A DNA stretch of 64,000 nucleotides from Eudorina sp. 2006-703-Eu-15 (taxonomy: Eukaryota; Chlorophyta; Chlorophyceae; Chlamydomonadales; Volvocaceae): assembly GCA_003117195.1 (NCBI GenBank), contig BDSI01000008.1:248001-312000 (forward strand), given 5' to 3'. The notes beneath the pieces were generated by a model. That model searched no databases, had not been told where the DNA came from, and saw only the letters and a list, made by a program, of their open reading frames with translations. Made by a program: the position numbers and the translations under genes. Shown piece by piece: positions 35,101-48,000 of this stretch; positions within the stretch are counted from its first letter, which is position 1; each line of letters begins with the position of its first letter.

Positions 35101-38100
35101 GGTGCTGTCCCTGGTGGAACCGCTGTCCAACGCCCTGGAGGTGGGGTGAGGCAGGGTGAAGTGGGATGAGGGAAGAAGAGGAGAGGGGATGGAACATGGA
35201 AGGCACACTAGGACAGCTACGGGTGGGGTGAGGGAGGGAGAGGGGAGGGCAGCCGCTCTGGGGCAGCTACGGTATTCGTCCCAGCGGGACTGGGCGCTGG
35301 AAAAGGGGGGAAGCGTCTGAGAAGGCCAGGACCCTTGGGTACCGGTGGTGGGGTCTTCCGGGGCTCTACGCTTACCTTGGCTCCGAAATCCACTTCCTCC
35401 CTATCTCCCCAACGCCCCAATTGCCGCTGCGCATCCATCGCACCTCATCGCCCGTCACCACCGCTCCGGAACCCACTCGCTTCATGCGCTGCGCAGCCCG
35501 CCCGCAGCCCCTTGCTGGCGGCGATTCGCGCCAACTGCCTGGACGAGGGGCTGGCGGCCTTGAAGGAACGACTGGACCAGGTAGGAGTGCCGTACGGTAA
35601 CCATACAAGGGGCTGGCGGCCCTGAAGGAATGACTAGACCAGGCACGGTAGGAGTGCAGTGGAGTACGATAGCAGTGAGAGCAGTGAGCACAGCACAGCA
35701 CAGCGCAGCGGTCCTCCAGTGAACATACGGCGCATCACCGATACGTACCTGCCGTACCGCGTGCCCGGCGGCAGGTGCTGGACGAGGAGGCGACGGCGGC
35801 GGCCGCGTCGCGCGGCGGCGCGTTCAGTTCCCGGGTGCAGCAGTGCTTCGCGATCCGGGCAGACGCGCGGGCTGACGGGCTGCTTGAGGTGGCCCGTGGG
35901 TCGCTGTGTCGGCTGACGGAGGAGGTGCACGAGCTAGGCGCGCGGTACGCGGAGGAGATGGAGCTTCCAGGGCTCAAGGTACGGCATTGGGCATGCATGT
36001 GTGTGTGTGTCTCTGCGGGGAAGGGGAAGGAGCCTTGTGCACGTGGCGAGCACGTGGCGTGCATGTAGTGGGTGTTGAGCGGGAAACCCGCCCGGACTAC
36101 CCCCAGACCCAAGATAGTTAACCAGGGCGACCTGCAATGTTCCTGCAAGAAACCTGTGGTGTGTCCGTGATTGGCACCTGATGTTGTGTGTATACGGTGT
36201 ACGAATGATACGGCAGATATCGCCACAGGCGTAATGGAGGAGAGAGGAAGCGGTCCGTGGGACCGGTCCAAAGCTGGTGAGCTTTGGACGGGCGACCACG
36301 GTAGGCTGCGGAATTGGCATGCCGGGAGCGAGCCGGAAGGAGGCCGTACAACAACATGTCTCCGATCGTTCGTTGTGTTCGCAGGTGTCGTACACCAGCC
36401 GCAAGGGATTCTACTTCAGTTTGCCGTCAAGCGGCGGCGGCGCCGCCGCCGCCGCCGGCCACGGCGGGCGCGGCGGCCGCAAGGCTGCGCGTGACAGAGG
36501 TCGCGGTGGTGGCGGCGGCGGCGGCATCGATCCCAGCGACGGCGCGGATGCGGCCTTGTACAGCGCGACCACCACAGCAGCTCCAGGCGGGGTCCAGGGC
36601 ACTGCTGGTGGTGGTGCTGATGCTGGTGCGGCGGGGCCAGGGGCGGGGGCGCAGGCGGCTGGTCAGCAGCGGCTGCCGCCGTCGCTGATGGTTCTGGAGC
36701 GGCGGGGCAGGGGCCCGACGCTGGTGACCTCCCACGAGCTCAACGCGCTGAACGCCCGGCTGCGAGATGCGTCCTTCGACTGTCTGGTTCTGACCCGGCA
36801 GGTGGGGTCCAGCATCCAGCATCGCCGGTGGGTTTGGCTTTGCGGGGTGTCGTACCTAAAACCTAATGGACGGACACCACTATCCTCGTAAAATTATTTT
36901 CCGTGCCAGGCGTGTGGATGGACCGATTTGCAAAATCATGTAAACTTCCGTTCCATGAGAATATCAGGCACTTGTACTCAGTGTTGCTATCTTCCAAAAC
37001 GGGGAAATAGAATTCCGCAGGTTTCCGGCCTGTCGCCAGTAGCCAAAAAACCTTTGGCAGGGCAGATTTTGGGGGGCTTCCTAGGTGCCAGGAAATAAAA
37101 ACCTCCGAGGCAGGCCGGAAATATTTCTGCGTGTTTCGACAGCAGGGCCACTGTTACCACAGCGACGACAGGGATTCTAAGTCCATGGAGGCCTGAAGTG
37201 CGCTTTCCCTGCGTCGCGGATGCATATGGGAGGGTAACCAGGAGTTGGTGACACGGCATTCGAGTGTGTTTTGGCGGTAGACAGGTGTACGATGCAGGAA
37301 TTTTCCCTGCGCCTGCAGATTTCCAAGCCTTTTTGGTAGTCTGGAAAATAGTTGGCAGGGCAGATTTCCGGCTCTCCACAGCGTCAAATAAATGAAATCT
37401 CGCAGGTTTCTTGGGGGTCCGGGAAATAGAAAATTTCCGGGTTTTTTGCCCGTAAATATTCTTTTTATTTAAGATAGCAACACTGCTTGTACTGTATCCT
37501 ACTGCTGCTGCTACTGCTACTGCTTCTGCTTCTGCTACTGCTATTGCTGCTGCCGCTTCAAAGTCGGTAGTCCCGGTTGCCGTTCTGCCAGACCGACTCA
37601 GGTCTGTCGTACATACCGTACATACCAATTAGACATGCGGCTTGAACACCAAGTACACATCCGTTACCACTGTTTACCGGTTTTGAGTCCAACCATGGCA
37701 GGCTTTGTAAGACCTGAGCAATTGTATCTTCCCACTTGCCGTATAGGTTCTGGAAGAGGTGGTTTCGGAGGCATTCAACCACATGGCCACCCTGCAGCGA
37801 CTGGTGGACAGCTTGGCCATGTTGGATCTGATGGTGGGTCTGGCGGACCTGGCGGCCAACGGACCCGTGGGTCAGTGCTGCCGTCCGCAGCTCCAGCTGG
37901 GAGGCCCACTGGCCATCGTGCAGGTGCGGCCTAATTGCGGTACGAACCCATACGTACTGCTCTCAAACACGCGCACGTACATCATCGTACAGACCCACGG
38001 TTGCAACCGCCTCGCCGTGGTGGCTCTCTTGTCGCATCGCAGGGGCGGCACCCGCTGCTGGCGGCGCGCAGCGCTCTGGGAAGCGACGGCGGCGGCGGCG

Positions 38101-40642
38101 GTGGCGGCGGTGGTGTCGTACAAGCCAACGACACGTTCGTAACGCCCGCTGCTCCCCTCCACGTGATTACTGGTCCCAACATGTCGGGCAAGTCCACCTA
38201 CCTCCACCAGGTGCGTACGGCAACGAATTCACGGCTTTGGATGACATTTACCTATGCGCCAGATCATCAGTTCAACATCAGTGGGTGCGGATGAGGTGAT
38301 CCACTTGCTGTCATAAGCGTCCCCGGGTGCGTTGGGTGGTGACACGACTCGTCCAAACACGCTCTCACGTCCGTTCACCAGCAGTCCAACAGCACGGCAA
38401 GGTACGACACTACCATATACGGTACTTCTTAGGCGTCCGGTGTGTCGACCCATCACCATCTGTGTCTGTCATCACTACATCGCTACCAGCTACCGAACGG
38501 CCAGTCCATCCGTCCGTCCATCCGTCCATCAGCCCGTCCCCCTGCGCGCACCCCCAGGTGGCCCAGCTGGTGGTGATGGCGCAGGCGGGCAGTTGGGTGC
38601 CGAGCGAGTTTATGGCGCTCAGCCCCTTCACGGCGCTGCTGGGCCGCCTGCCCGGGGCCGAGGGCGGCGGCGGCGGCGGCGGCGGCGCCGGCCCGGATGA
38701 CGACCTGGAGGCGGGCAGCAGCAGCTTCCTGGCGGAGATGCAGGTACCGTTAATACAACCGTTACAAGGTGGACCCGTAATCCCATAGTCCCATAGTCCC
38801 AACCGGGCGATCCAACGGGTGCCGTTGGGATCGAGGCGTCGTTAGATGGCGGACATGGTGTAACACAATCGTCACGGGGCGGAATGTGGGTGTCAACACG
38901 GCCGTCGCTTTGTCGCCCCGACGCGGCAAGACGTCAGATGCGCACGTTTCCTGCTGCTTGGCATTATTCAGTCATTACGGTACACGCGCCCGTTCCTACC
39001 TTCCTGCGATGTCTGCTGTCCGGCACCTCGAGAGGTTTGAGACACACGGCACCTACCCATCCCCCGGCATTACCGTACCCACCCTGGAGTCTCTCGCCGA
39101 CCCCATTCTCACAGGACACAGCTGCCGTACTGGCATCCGCGACGTCGCGGAGCCTGGTGCTCTTGGACGAGCTAGGACGGGCAACAAGTACGGCAGATGG
39201 AGTGGGCCTCGCTTGGGCGGTGAGCTGGGGTTTTCAAATATCTTTAATATAAACCTTTTGGCGTCCGCTGTAACAATTAATCAACACTTTAGTTAAGCTT
39301 TCGCAAAATAAGCATGCTAGTACTGTTTACGCTTGCTTGAGTCACGGCTGATGTGGAGGCAACGCCCATCCTACCATTCCTCCGCGGCCTCGTACTTATC
39401 CCGGAGACTCCAGTGTTGCCGTACTGCAGTGGTACCTTGATCCTTGGTCCGCCCTGCACCTGACAAGCTCGAAGCTTTACGGCACATGCAGATCTGCGAG
39501 GAGCTGATGGCCCGTGGGTCGGCCACGGTCCTGGCCACGCACTTCCCGCAGCTGGCCGAGCTGGCCGTTCTGTACCCGCAGGCCCGGCTGTGGAGGCTGC
39601 AGGTGAGGCGCGACGAACGCGGCACGTGCTTGTATGGAGTCAGACAATCTATACCTGGAAGGGGGTTAGCACGTACCGTATTGTAATCGTCGCCCGGGGT
39701 GCGTGGGGTTCCAGAGTTACGGAGAGGCCGGACGTCCGCGGGCCTCATGGCCACCCAAGATTGCTGTTGCTACTGCTGCTGTAAATGTGTAATACTGTTC
39801 CTGCCGCTGCGACTGCTACCACTGCTATTGCCACTGCTGCTGCAGGTTGATACGTCCTCCGGCCAGTTGGACTTCAGGTGGCTGCTACAGCCAGCGGCGG
39901 CCCTGGACGCGTGCCATTATGGGCTGATGCTGGCGCAGGCGGCGGGACTGCCGGCCGACGTGGTGGCGGAGGCGCGCAGGTGGGCATGGGTCTGACCCAT
40001 GGGTCACGTCACCAAGATCAGGGAAATCGCAAGATTCGCGACCTCTGTACCGATCGATACCCGCCCGAGCCGGGGGGGGGGGGGAAACGCATTTTCGTGC
40101 TACGTTCTACGGGTGTTGAGTGGCCCGTGTTACCGTGCTCGTGAGCTTGCACTGCGGTGTGCCTGCTTCAGAGTTGCGGAGATGCTGGAGAGCGTCGAAC
40201 GGCATCGTCTGGAGGTCACGGCGGCCAATAGCGGGCTGTGGGCGGCGGCCGCGTCCGTGTGCAGCAGGTGGGGCTGACCCGCGGGTCGGTGCGAGCGTGC
40301 GACGCCAGCATGCAGTACTACCACACGGCAAGGTGCAGTACCCCTCATCTTTTGTTTCGTTTCAACCCCTCATCTAGCCATCTGCACCCCTGGCAGGTTG
40401 GCTGTGGTCTCCCAGAAATGGCGGGTGGGCGGCGCGACGGAGGAGGGCGCGCAGCAGGTATGGCCATGCAGAGAATGAGGGTCTCTACGAAAGGCAACGG
40501 CGCATCACCCACAACGGGCCGCCCGGTCCCGTTTCCGCCCGATCCTTTCTACCAACAGGCCTTGGAGTTGCTCCGCGGGTTTCAGCGGGAGGCTCTTGCT
40601 TTGCCTCTGGACGCATTGCACAAGGAACTGGGTCGCATCTGA
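32195..40642 (+). CDS. MSH4: MSH4, meiosis-specific MutS homologue
   Basis: Nineteen exons: 32195-32466, 32800-33259, 33455-33545, 33778-34013, 34095-34258, 34464-34648, 35055-35140, 35497-35580, 35775-35978, 36385-36801, 37747-37923, 38043-38210, 38558-38743, 39115-39219, 39492-39602, 39846-39979, 40172-40267, 40397-40457, 40559-40642. These 3321 nt encode 1106 residues. The N-terminal [15 protein letters not shown]...LSQYIE and the lever segment [20 protein letters not shown] match plant MSH4. Walker [10 protein letters not shown] is at about 836-844, Walker [13 protein letters not shown] at about 923-934, and the ATHF switch near 961. MSH4 pairs with MSH5 (MutS-gamma) to stabilise crossover intermediates in meiosis and lacks mismatch-binding domain I; here too no such domain precedes VIENR. 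Relatives are about 790-940 residues; Ala/Gly/Gln insertions explain the excess. The start Met at 32195 is the first plausible one; a further 5' exon is possible. Confidence 0.93.
34259..34395. repeat. minisatellite of donor-like GTGAGG units
   Basis: The intron after exon 34095-34258 begins with gtgaggtgaggtgagg and continues as about three copies of a 58-60 bp unit rich in gtgaggtgagg and ggggcggctg. Every unit offers several 5' splice-site look-alikes. Confidence 0.7.
34720..34742 (+). repeat. ATGTTACAG module, copy 3
   Basis: Lies in the MSH4 intron 34649-35054. Core ATGTTACAGTGGACCC, then TGCGGGTCATCGG; preceded by ttattattactg. The same GGGTCATCGG tail occurs at 50166-50199. Confidence 0.75.
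36979..37485. mobile_element. hAT-type MITE, 507 bp, in an MSH4 intron
   Basis: Perfect terminal inverted repeats: CAGTGTTGCTATCTT at 36979-36993 and its complement at 37471-37485. An 8-bp target-site duplication, CTTGTACT, flanks it at 36971-36978 and 37486-37493. An 8-bp duplication with CAGTG termini is characteristic of the hAT superfamily. The body has sub-terminal copies of ggaaatagaa, tttccgg and ggcagggcagattt-gg in both orientations and encodes no transposase, so it is non-autonomous. It sits in the MSH4 intron 36802-37746. Exact duplication and intact ends suggest fairly recent insertion. Confidence 0.93.
39261..39277 (-). repeat. ATGTTACAG module, degenerate copy 4
   Basis: Reverse-strand ATTGTTACAGCGGACGC in the MSH4 intron 39220-39491, the most diverged member of the family. 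Confidence 0.5.
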
Positions 40643-42045
40643 CAGAGACTGTGCCACATCCCCTGAGTCTGGGAGGTTGCGAGAGGAAGTGTTGCAGACG
40701 ATCCGAGTCACGGCCGAGGTTCGGGCACCGCGGCCGACTATTGACTACGGCAGATAGGGCGCGTGTGTTCAGTTGGTGTGCGATTCGCCGGTTGCGCCCG
40801 ACGAACCATGGGTCCTCTGACACCTGGTTCCATTATACCGCGAGCCGCCAGCGAAGAGCTCGGTGAGGTCTCCGGGTGCTGCGCAAGATATCACATGATG
40901 CACGGAACGTGCCCATCAGCCCTCAACAAGTGCATCCATGAGGCCAGGCGACACTTACACGATTGTGTTGTTGTACAATGTTCGACTATACTGCCTCCGA
41001 AGGCACAGCTCGACATAAACTCCCACGATCCGTGTTTGGGAAGAGGGTGCAACTTCAACAGAGATTCCTGGAAGGCGTAATACCCCAAGCTACGCAGCGG
41101 CCCTGCCCCAGGCGAGTGCTGGATGTCCAGGGCGTCAGCGGTCCCTCCGCCGCGGTCCCTACACAACGCCCAAGCCAGGCGCCGCCGTCGCATGAACCTC
41201 ATTGCGGCCGCCAGTACCGCTCCTCACGGCTATGCCGAGCAAAACCAGGTGCCGAAGTCCGAAGACCCGTGTCCGGGGTGCGCGCGCGCATAAATTCACA
41301 CTCCGTTTGGCGGCCGGGCTGGCAGCGGGCCGCCGCCACACCTATTCAGACACAGGTGCCCGATGTGTCGATGACATCCATATAAAATCTTACCCTGAAG
41401 CGCGCCATCCATTAGACATCTCGCCAGGCATTGCAGTTCTCCGACCTCGCCATGGGTGGCGTAACAAGTGCATTGTAGCCGGCCGAACCCGAACCCTGGG
41501 GTGTCGGCGAATTTCCGTACGAATACGTACGGTCATACCGTACTGCTGAGCACACGCGACACGACACGACTTCATGAACCGCGAAGGGAACTGACAGCTA
41601 ACAGACCTGCCTGCTATGCTCGGAAGACAGCTAGACTCCGCCTGCATAACCTGAGCCCCCAAAGGGCATCACACTCATCGTCTCACACCATTCCCTGTGC
41701 ACCCTGAGAACGGTCTTGAGCTGCACACGTGGGCGGATGGCCAGTGGGTAAGCGACAACCGAACACGCAAAGCCGCCGCACCCGTGCTGCGACTGGAACT
41801 CTGGGGCGGCCATGGTTCAGTCGGCAGCGTGAACGGCCACCGTGCTATTACCACCCGGCCAGCCCGTCAGCTCCCTAGACAACCCTCCCAGCCCTGCGCT
41901 CCTCCCGCACGCCGACCTGTTCCGAGCCTGGGGGTGTGCTTATGCTCCCTCCGCCCGTTCCGCCGTCCTGCTACTCGTATCCTTCCCTATCAATTTGCTT
42001 TAGCCCCTTTGTCCGCCCGCAATGCTCGTCGCCTCTGCCTCGCCT
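40643..42045. other. spacer between convergent MSH4 and ULP1-like genes
   Basis: Both flanking genes end here, so it should hold two 3' UTRs and their polyadenylation sites. I found no coding exon and no repeat of note in it. Confidence 0.5.
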
Positions 42046-45000
42046 TCAGTCCGCGTCCACGTGCATCTGCACGATGCGGTGCAGCACCTTGACCCGCAGC
42101 AGCGGCATATCCGCCTGGCTGAAGTTGAGCGGCAGCCCGGCACCCAGGCGGTCCGCGAACATGATGGAGAAGACGCCGCAGTCGCAGCCGTTGAGCTGCT
42201 TCGGGATGTTCTTGGGGAACTCCACAGACCACTTGGACGTGTCCAAACTGCGCGGAGGAAGGGGTGGAAAGGGGCGTCAACGCTGCAGCACGCTGCCCGG
42301 TGGGGTCTGGCTGTGACAGAGTGGCGGGGTATGGCACAGGGCATCCGCTTAGGAGCAGCCCCACAAGGACAGGAAAAAGAAAACCACCTCAACGGTTGAC
42401 CAACTTTACACCCGGCTTGCATCCACGCTGGATACATACAACAGGGTGCGAGCTTTGGCCTAGATCCACACACCGGCGCGAAATTGCGCGCTCTACCTTC
42501 GCACCGTATCGCCCTGCATCTGTCTGCCGCCCTGCCATACACCCTGCTATACACCGCGCACCGCTGCTTGAGCTTGTCCGCTGCCTCGTCCGCCACCCAG
42601 CTCAGCAAGTGCTTCGGCAGCGCGTGGTCCTCGCCCTGAGGTGGAGGCAAGAGGAGGGCGTGGAGGCTCAGCAGGTGCAAGTATCGCCAACGGCGAGAGA
42701 TGCCCTGATGGACAGGCAGTGGGTCTAGATTGCACCAGATACACATGGACCTTCCTTAAAAACGCCCGCATTCTGTCGCGTTTCCGCGGTACCTTGAGGG
42801 AATCGTAGTAGCGCACAGCCTGGGCCTTCAGGTCCACCTCGGCGCACGTCCAATGGACGCCCTTGTGGATGGGCATGATGATGCGGTCCAGCTCCAGGAC
42901 AGAGGGGCTAGCCTGCAGGATGTGCATGTGAATACAAGTGCGGTAAACATGTTGATTCACATGCTTGTGTGCGGCGATTATGAAAAAACATGAGATGGAA
43001 CGAATACGAAACGGACACCTCCCGTACGTCGTGGCAGGTACGCGATACTTCAAGCTGCAAGACAGCTGCCGCTTGTAAGTTCTCCATTACCTGCCGCGAT
43101 GGACGGCAGGCAACAGGTTGCTGGGCAGCGCGAAGCAGTGCGCGGGCCGGGCAAAGATGACAGAGACCGACAGGCGGGGCCCAACCATGCCGCATGGCAA
43201 GCAGCTCAGAACTGAATCAAAGCCGTTTGCGTGACTGCTGTGGCCCTGCTGACTCCCCACGTAACGCTGAACACCTCCGTAACCAGTCCATTGTGCGTAC
43301 AGCGAGAATGCTACAGCGAGAGTCCCTGGCCAGCACGATTGGAGACAGTAGGGCTACACCACCATGGCGACCCTGTGGACCAGGACGCTGATCCCGTTGA
43401 CGATGTGTTGCCAGGAATGCACTTCCCTGGACTGGCAAGGAGCGTCATGCTCCCTGTCATACTCCCCCCCTTCACGGGTTCCCCGCCGATAACCCCTCTG
43501 CCCAAACCCGAGGGGCCCAGGTCGCCAGGCCACGTCGCCGCCCGACCCACCTGCAGCTTATTGCTGAGCTGCTTCGGAGTGGTCCATCGCCGCACGTTCG
43601 CGTAGTTATACTTGCCCTCGTCCTGAACGAGTGTGAACGGGAGGGGTGGGGCGGGGTAGAGCGCACAGACATGAACGCGTTCAATGGTTCTTAGACAGCT
43701 TGCTTCATTCTGTTTGGTTCAACCGGGATGACTGGTCATTGGTGCAACTGGGTTGTAGATGAATACGTGAGTCCGATCATTGCTGTCGGTCATGCAAAAG
43801 CATGCACTTCAGGCAGGCGCCACCAGCACCCGTGTCCCGGCGGGTTTCGCGCGGAGAGCCTTGGGAACGCTTTGGTGGCACCACGTTCATGGGGGCGTTG
43901 CAATCCGCTGCGCCAGACAGCCCGGCCGCACCTGAAACAGCTTGTTGTAGAAGAAGCTGTTGAAGAAGTGGCAGCGCGGAGTCCTGGGGCCGCCCGCCCC
44001 GGACTGACGGAGGCGCGTGTCCCTGACCTGGGGGTTAGCAAGATGTTGTGACTTACGACTGAAGAAGGATAGCGGCATAACCGGCGGGGGCGAAGCACCG
44101 TGTGGGGGAGACAGATCCACAAGGCAGTGTCATCACGTCATTGCGGTGGCGGCCGTGAAGGGTAGGCGAGGCTGTTGACGCCTCTCTCACACCCACGAGT
44201 ATGCCACGCGAACACACATACGCACACTTGCACACTTTTTGGGCACTGCTCTGCCCCTTGCATGTCTCGCACACCTGTTCTGTCAACAATCACCGGCCAT
44301 TCGGGTTTGCACGCCTGTCCGACCTAGACGCTTTGCTCGCGCTCCTTAACACACAACCCTGTCTGGGCAGGTTTGGGCGGGTTTCTCACTGAACACAACC
44401 CTGTCTCCTGCCGCCAATCAATATTTCAAGCACCACCCAGCTGGGGTTGTGAACTTGGGATTACTCGCTAAAGACACACACACGCACACACTCGCCGCAG
44501 GACCTTATCTCCTCTACACACCTGCAGCAGCAGCATGTAGAGGTTGATGACCTCATCGTTGAGCCACACGCCCACATCCATGCACTGCAGCTTGGAGCGA
44601 GGCAGCTCCACGATACACACATTGTTTGGCCGGAAGTCCACCATCAACTCGCGCTCGTCCGCCCCGGGGTCCATTGCACGGCGCCACGTGGCCCGCTCCG
44701 CACGGCTCGCGTACCGCAGCGCGGGGTTGCCGCCGCCGCGCTCTTCGCCGGGGTAAGCGCCGTACTCGACGCCGTACGGGTCCGAGTCGTCCTCCTCGCC
44801 CTGCCGACAGGTCCGGGCGTCGGGAAAGGCGCAGCGGGAAGAACAACATTGAGAGTTATCTTCCGCAAACGACGGGCGTTGGCAAACTGACTAAGGTTTC
44901 ATGCCAGCCAACCCCAACCCCGACGAACGCCCCCAGAGCTGAAGGCTCAACCCAAAGCACATGCCCTGTCATGTAGCCCAACGAGAGTCAGATGCGCCCG

Positions 45001-48000
45001 TCAGCCACTTGTTCCCCAATCAAATAGACCTTCTTACACTCCTCTCGTTAATTGAGCAGTAATAATAGCGCAGTAAACATGGTGTCATAGTAACCTTATA
45101 AGACAGACAGCGAAACCGCAAAAGAACACCAAGCCGATGTCGTGAAGGACGACGACGGCGAAGCGTCGACCCCGACGAAAGCAGTGATGGCTATCAACCC
45201 CTTCCTCCTGCTCAAACCCTGGCCTCCCTACCTCGTCTCCAGCTTCCACCTCGTCTCCCTCCGCCTCCTCTTCCTCGACCTCCTCGTCGCTGCTGACGAG
45301 ATCCAGGACATCGTCATCGGCCGCCGCAGGAGGCGGCTTGGCCTTGGGAGGTGGTGCGGCCCTGCCCCGGCCAGCGACCGCCGCCGCGGCCTTGCCAACG
45401 GATGCTGCCGTTGCCGCTGCGGGAGCCCGAGGTGGCGCGGGTCCAGCCGCTGCTGCGGCAGCTGGCCCCGGGCCGCTGACGAACGATGGCGGTAGGCCGA
45501 GCTCTTGGCGGCGCCGCTGCTGCAGCCGCTCCAGGTCCGCCCGCTGCGCCTCCTCCTCCGCCTTCGGCCGGGTGGCAATTGTGCGAGGCGGAGGGGCTTA
45601 GAGCGAATGCAAATTAGGTTACATAGGCATTGTTTCATCGATAAACAAAGGTACCTTTTAGCACGCAGGACAAGGCGCAGGAGTTCCAACGCCGTGGTTT
45701 GCAGCACGACGCACATGGACTTACTACTATGCGCCATGCTTTTTGTGCCGACTGTCTGTGCGCGCTCAAATGGCATGCATTTGTTTTGCTCGAAGGCAAG
45801 GCTTCGTTGAAGGGACCCCGCTCCCCTTCTTCCCACGCTAAACTATACAAACGATCTCCAATGCGTTCCAATACGTAATGGAACGTATTGGAACGTATAG
45901 CTGCGAAAGCGGATAGCCAGCCCTTCGTTTCCTCCACTCCATCACCCATACACCTCCAGCGCGCATGCAAGCCTAGAATAAGTTTAGGCATCAGGCCTCC
46001 AGATGCAGGACCACAATCACAGCACTGTTTTTCGTCAAGGGCGCCTCGAAAGGCATCATTTCACTTCACACGCATGGCCATGAGCGACGTCATGCACTAG
46101 TTGTCGTAAGACCAGCTGCAGCCTGGTCTCCGTGTCGGTGCAATCCCCTCCTGGAACCTCCCGCGGATGAGCGCATCCCCGACCCAAGTAGTTGTTGCCG
46201 GGACGAGTGTGTCTGGGCCGTTTTCCTTTTCATCCCCAACCCAAGTCCCTCCAAGAATCGAGGAATCCCTCATGAGGCCTGTCGCACCTTCAGAGCCTCC
46301 AACTGCCGCCGGGTGAGCTCCGCCGCATCCGCCTTGACCCGCTCACGCGCCTGCTCGTGCGCCGCAAGCTGCTCAGCGAAGGGACGAAGATAGCGAGGAC
46401 CCGCACAAACATATCAATGTGCAGCCAGGCCGCAACGCTGCCTTGCATATGTTCGCATCCCGATGTCGTCGGTCTCTGGGACGCAGGCGGCCCTGCCTCA
46501 ACCCAGATGGGCCAACAAGCAAGCGGAACCCAAATCAGCGGATGCCGGCGGCCAGACCACCCGCAAAACCTCGGCCCAAGCTACGCATACCTTCGGCCCA
46601 AGTACGCATACCTTCGGCCCAAGCTACAACTTCGACATCACCACCGGAAGGGCGTCGCCGTCGTCCAACGCGCAGCGCAACCCGGAACGCACCTTGAGGC
46701 TGATTGCCTCCACAGCGTCCGCTCCCGCCGCCGCAACACTGGTCGCCAGCGATGACCGCGTCGCAAGGCTGTTCGCCGCCGCAGAAGCGACCCGCGGGTC
46801 ACCGCTCGCGGCCCTGTGGGCTGCGGCCACGCCCTGCCGGAGCTTGTCCACGAGCGCTCGGGCCTCGTTCGCCTTGGAGGCGGTCTTGGTGATTGCCTCC
46901 TCGTCGTCTCCCGCCACATAGCCGCCGTCCTCCCGAAGCGGGGTGGCCGCCGGACGTGGCCGCTGGTTCGCCTGCTTGCGCAGAGGCAACACGCGCGGCG
47001 ACCATGCACCCGTCAAGCCACGAGTACCAGGTCATGACCAACGATCCTACTAAGATACCGGGGACATGCACATCCACGCGCCTCCCAAAAACGCTCGACG
47101 CTGATCTGAAAGCTGCAGGCGTCCCCGGGGCTGACTTACCGCTGTGCCCCCGACCTCATGCCTCAATCCCCCGCATGACTGCAATCATTCGGACTAAGGC
47201 CCAGGCAGGTTCCGAGCTCCGCTTTGTGTGTAAATGCGTTTTGTGTGTGAATGGCATGGAAAGCCGGAACCCAAATGGAGGGCTGAAACCCGAATGGACG
47301 GATGACCGCGCGAGCCCCCGGGATCCGGCGCTCACCTCGTACATCCGGACCATCTCCCGGAGCTGCTCGCTTGTCGATGCGCCTTGTGGCCCAAGCTCGC
47401 GGAAGCCCAGAGCCATCAACACATGAAAGGGAAGCCCCGAAGGGTACAGGAGCTGCTGCTGTTGCTGTTGGTGGTGATTGGAAGCCGCCGGCCGCGGAAA
47501 AGGGAGTCGCGCAACCGGCACGTGAGAGCGCGTATCAGGGAGACGTGGCAAGCTATGGTGGATGCCATGCATGCTAGCAAGCGGCGCAACAAGTGCAGAT
47601 GGACGTCGGCGGGAAGATGGACGTCGGCGGTGCGGTCCATCGGCGGACAAGCATATCTGTAGATCGACCAGGCATCACCTCTCGGGCCCCTGGAAGAGGC
47701 CCTGCATGCTTCTCCATTTCCAACGCTTCCGCTGGAATGATAAGCAAGTTCTAAAATGCCAAGCATATTCACGTAGCTCTACATCATAGCTCTACATCAA
47801 GATGCGTACGATACGTGCCCCTCGCGCATGTGAGAACCATTTTTATGCAACCGTCCAAGCCCACCTGGCCTGGGTAGGAAGGTGCCATACGTTCAGGCCC
47901 CAGGCGCGCGGCCGCTGTCATAACACTCAGGGGCACACCAACGGAGAACGGACCCGAGCGTGTTGCAGCGGCGGCACCGCCAGCCGCTGCAGGAGTACCG

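Noticed and set aside
36987..37628. 213-codon minus-strand frame within an MSH4 intron
   Set aside because: It coincides with the non-autonomous hAT MITE and shows no transposase motif; openness looks accidental.
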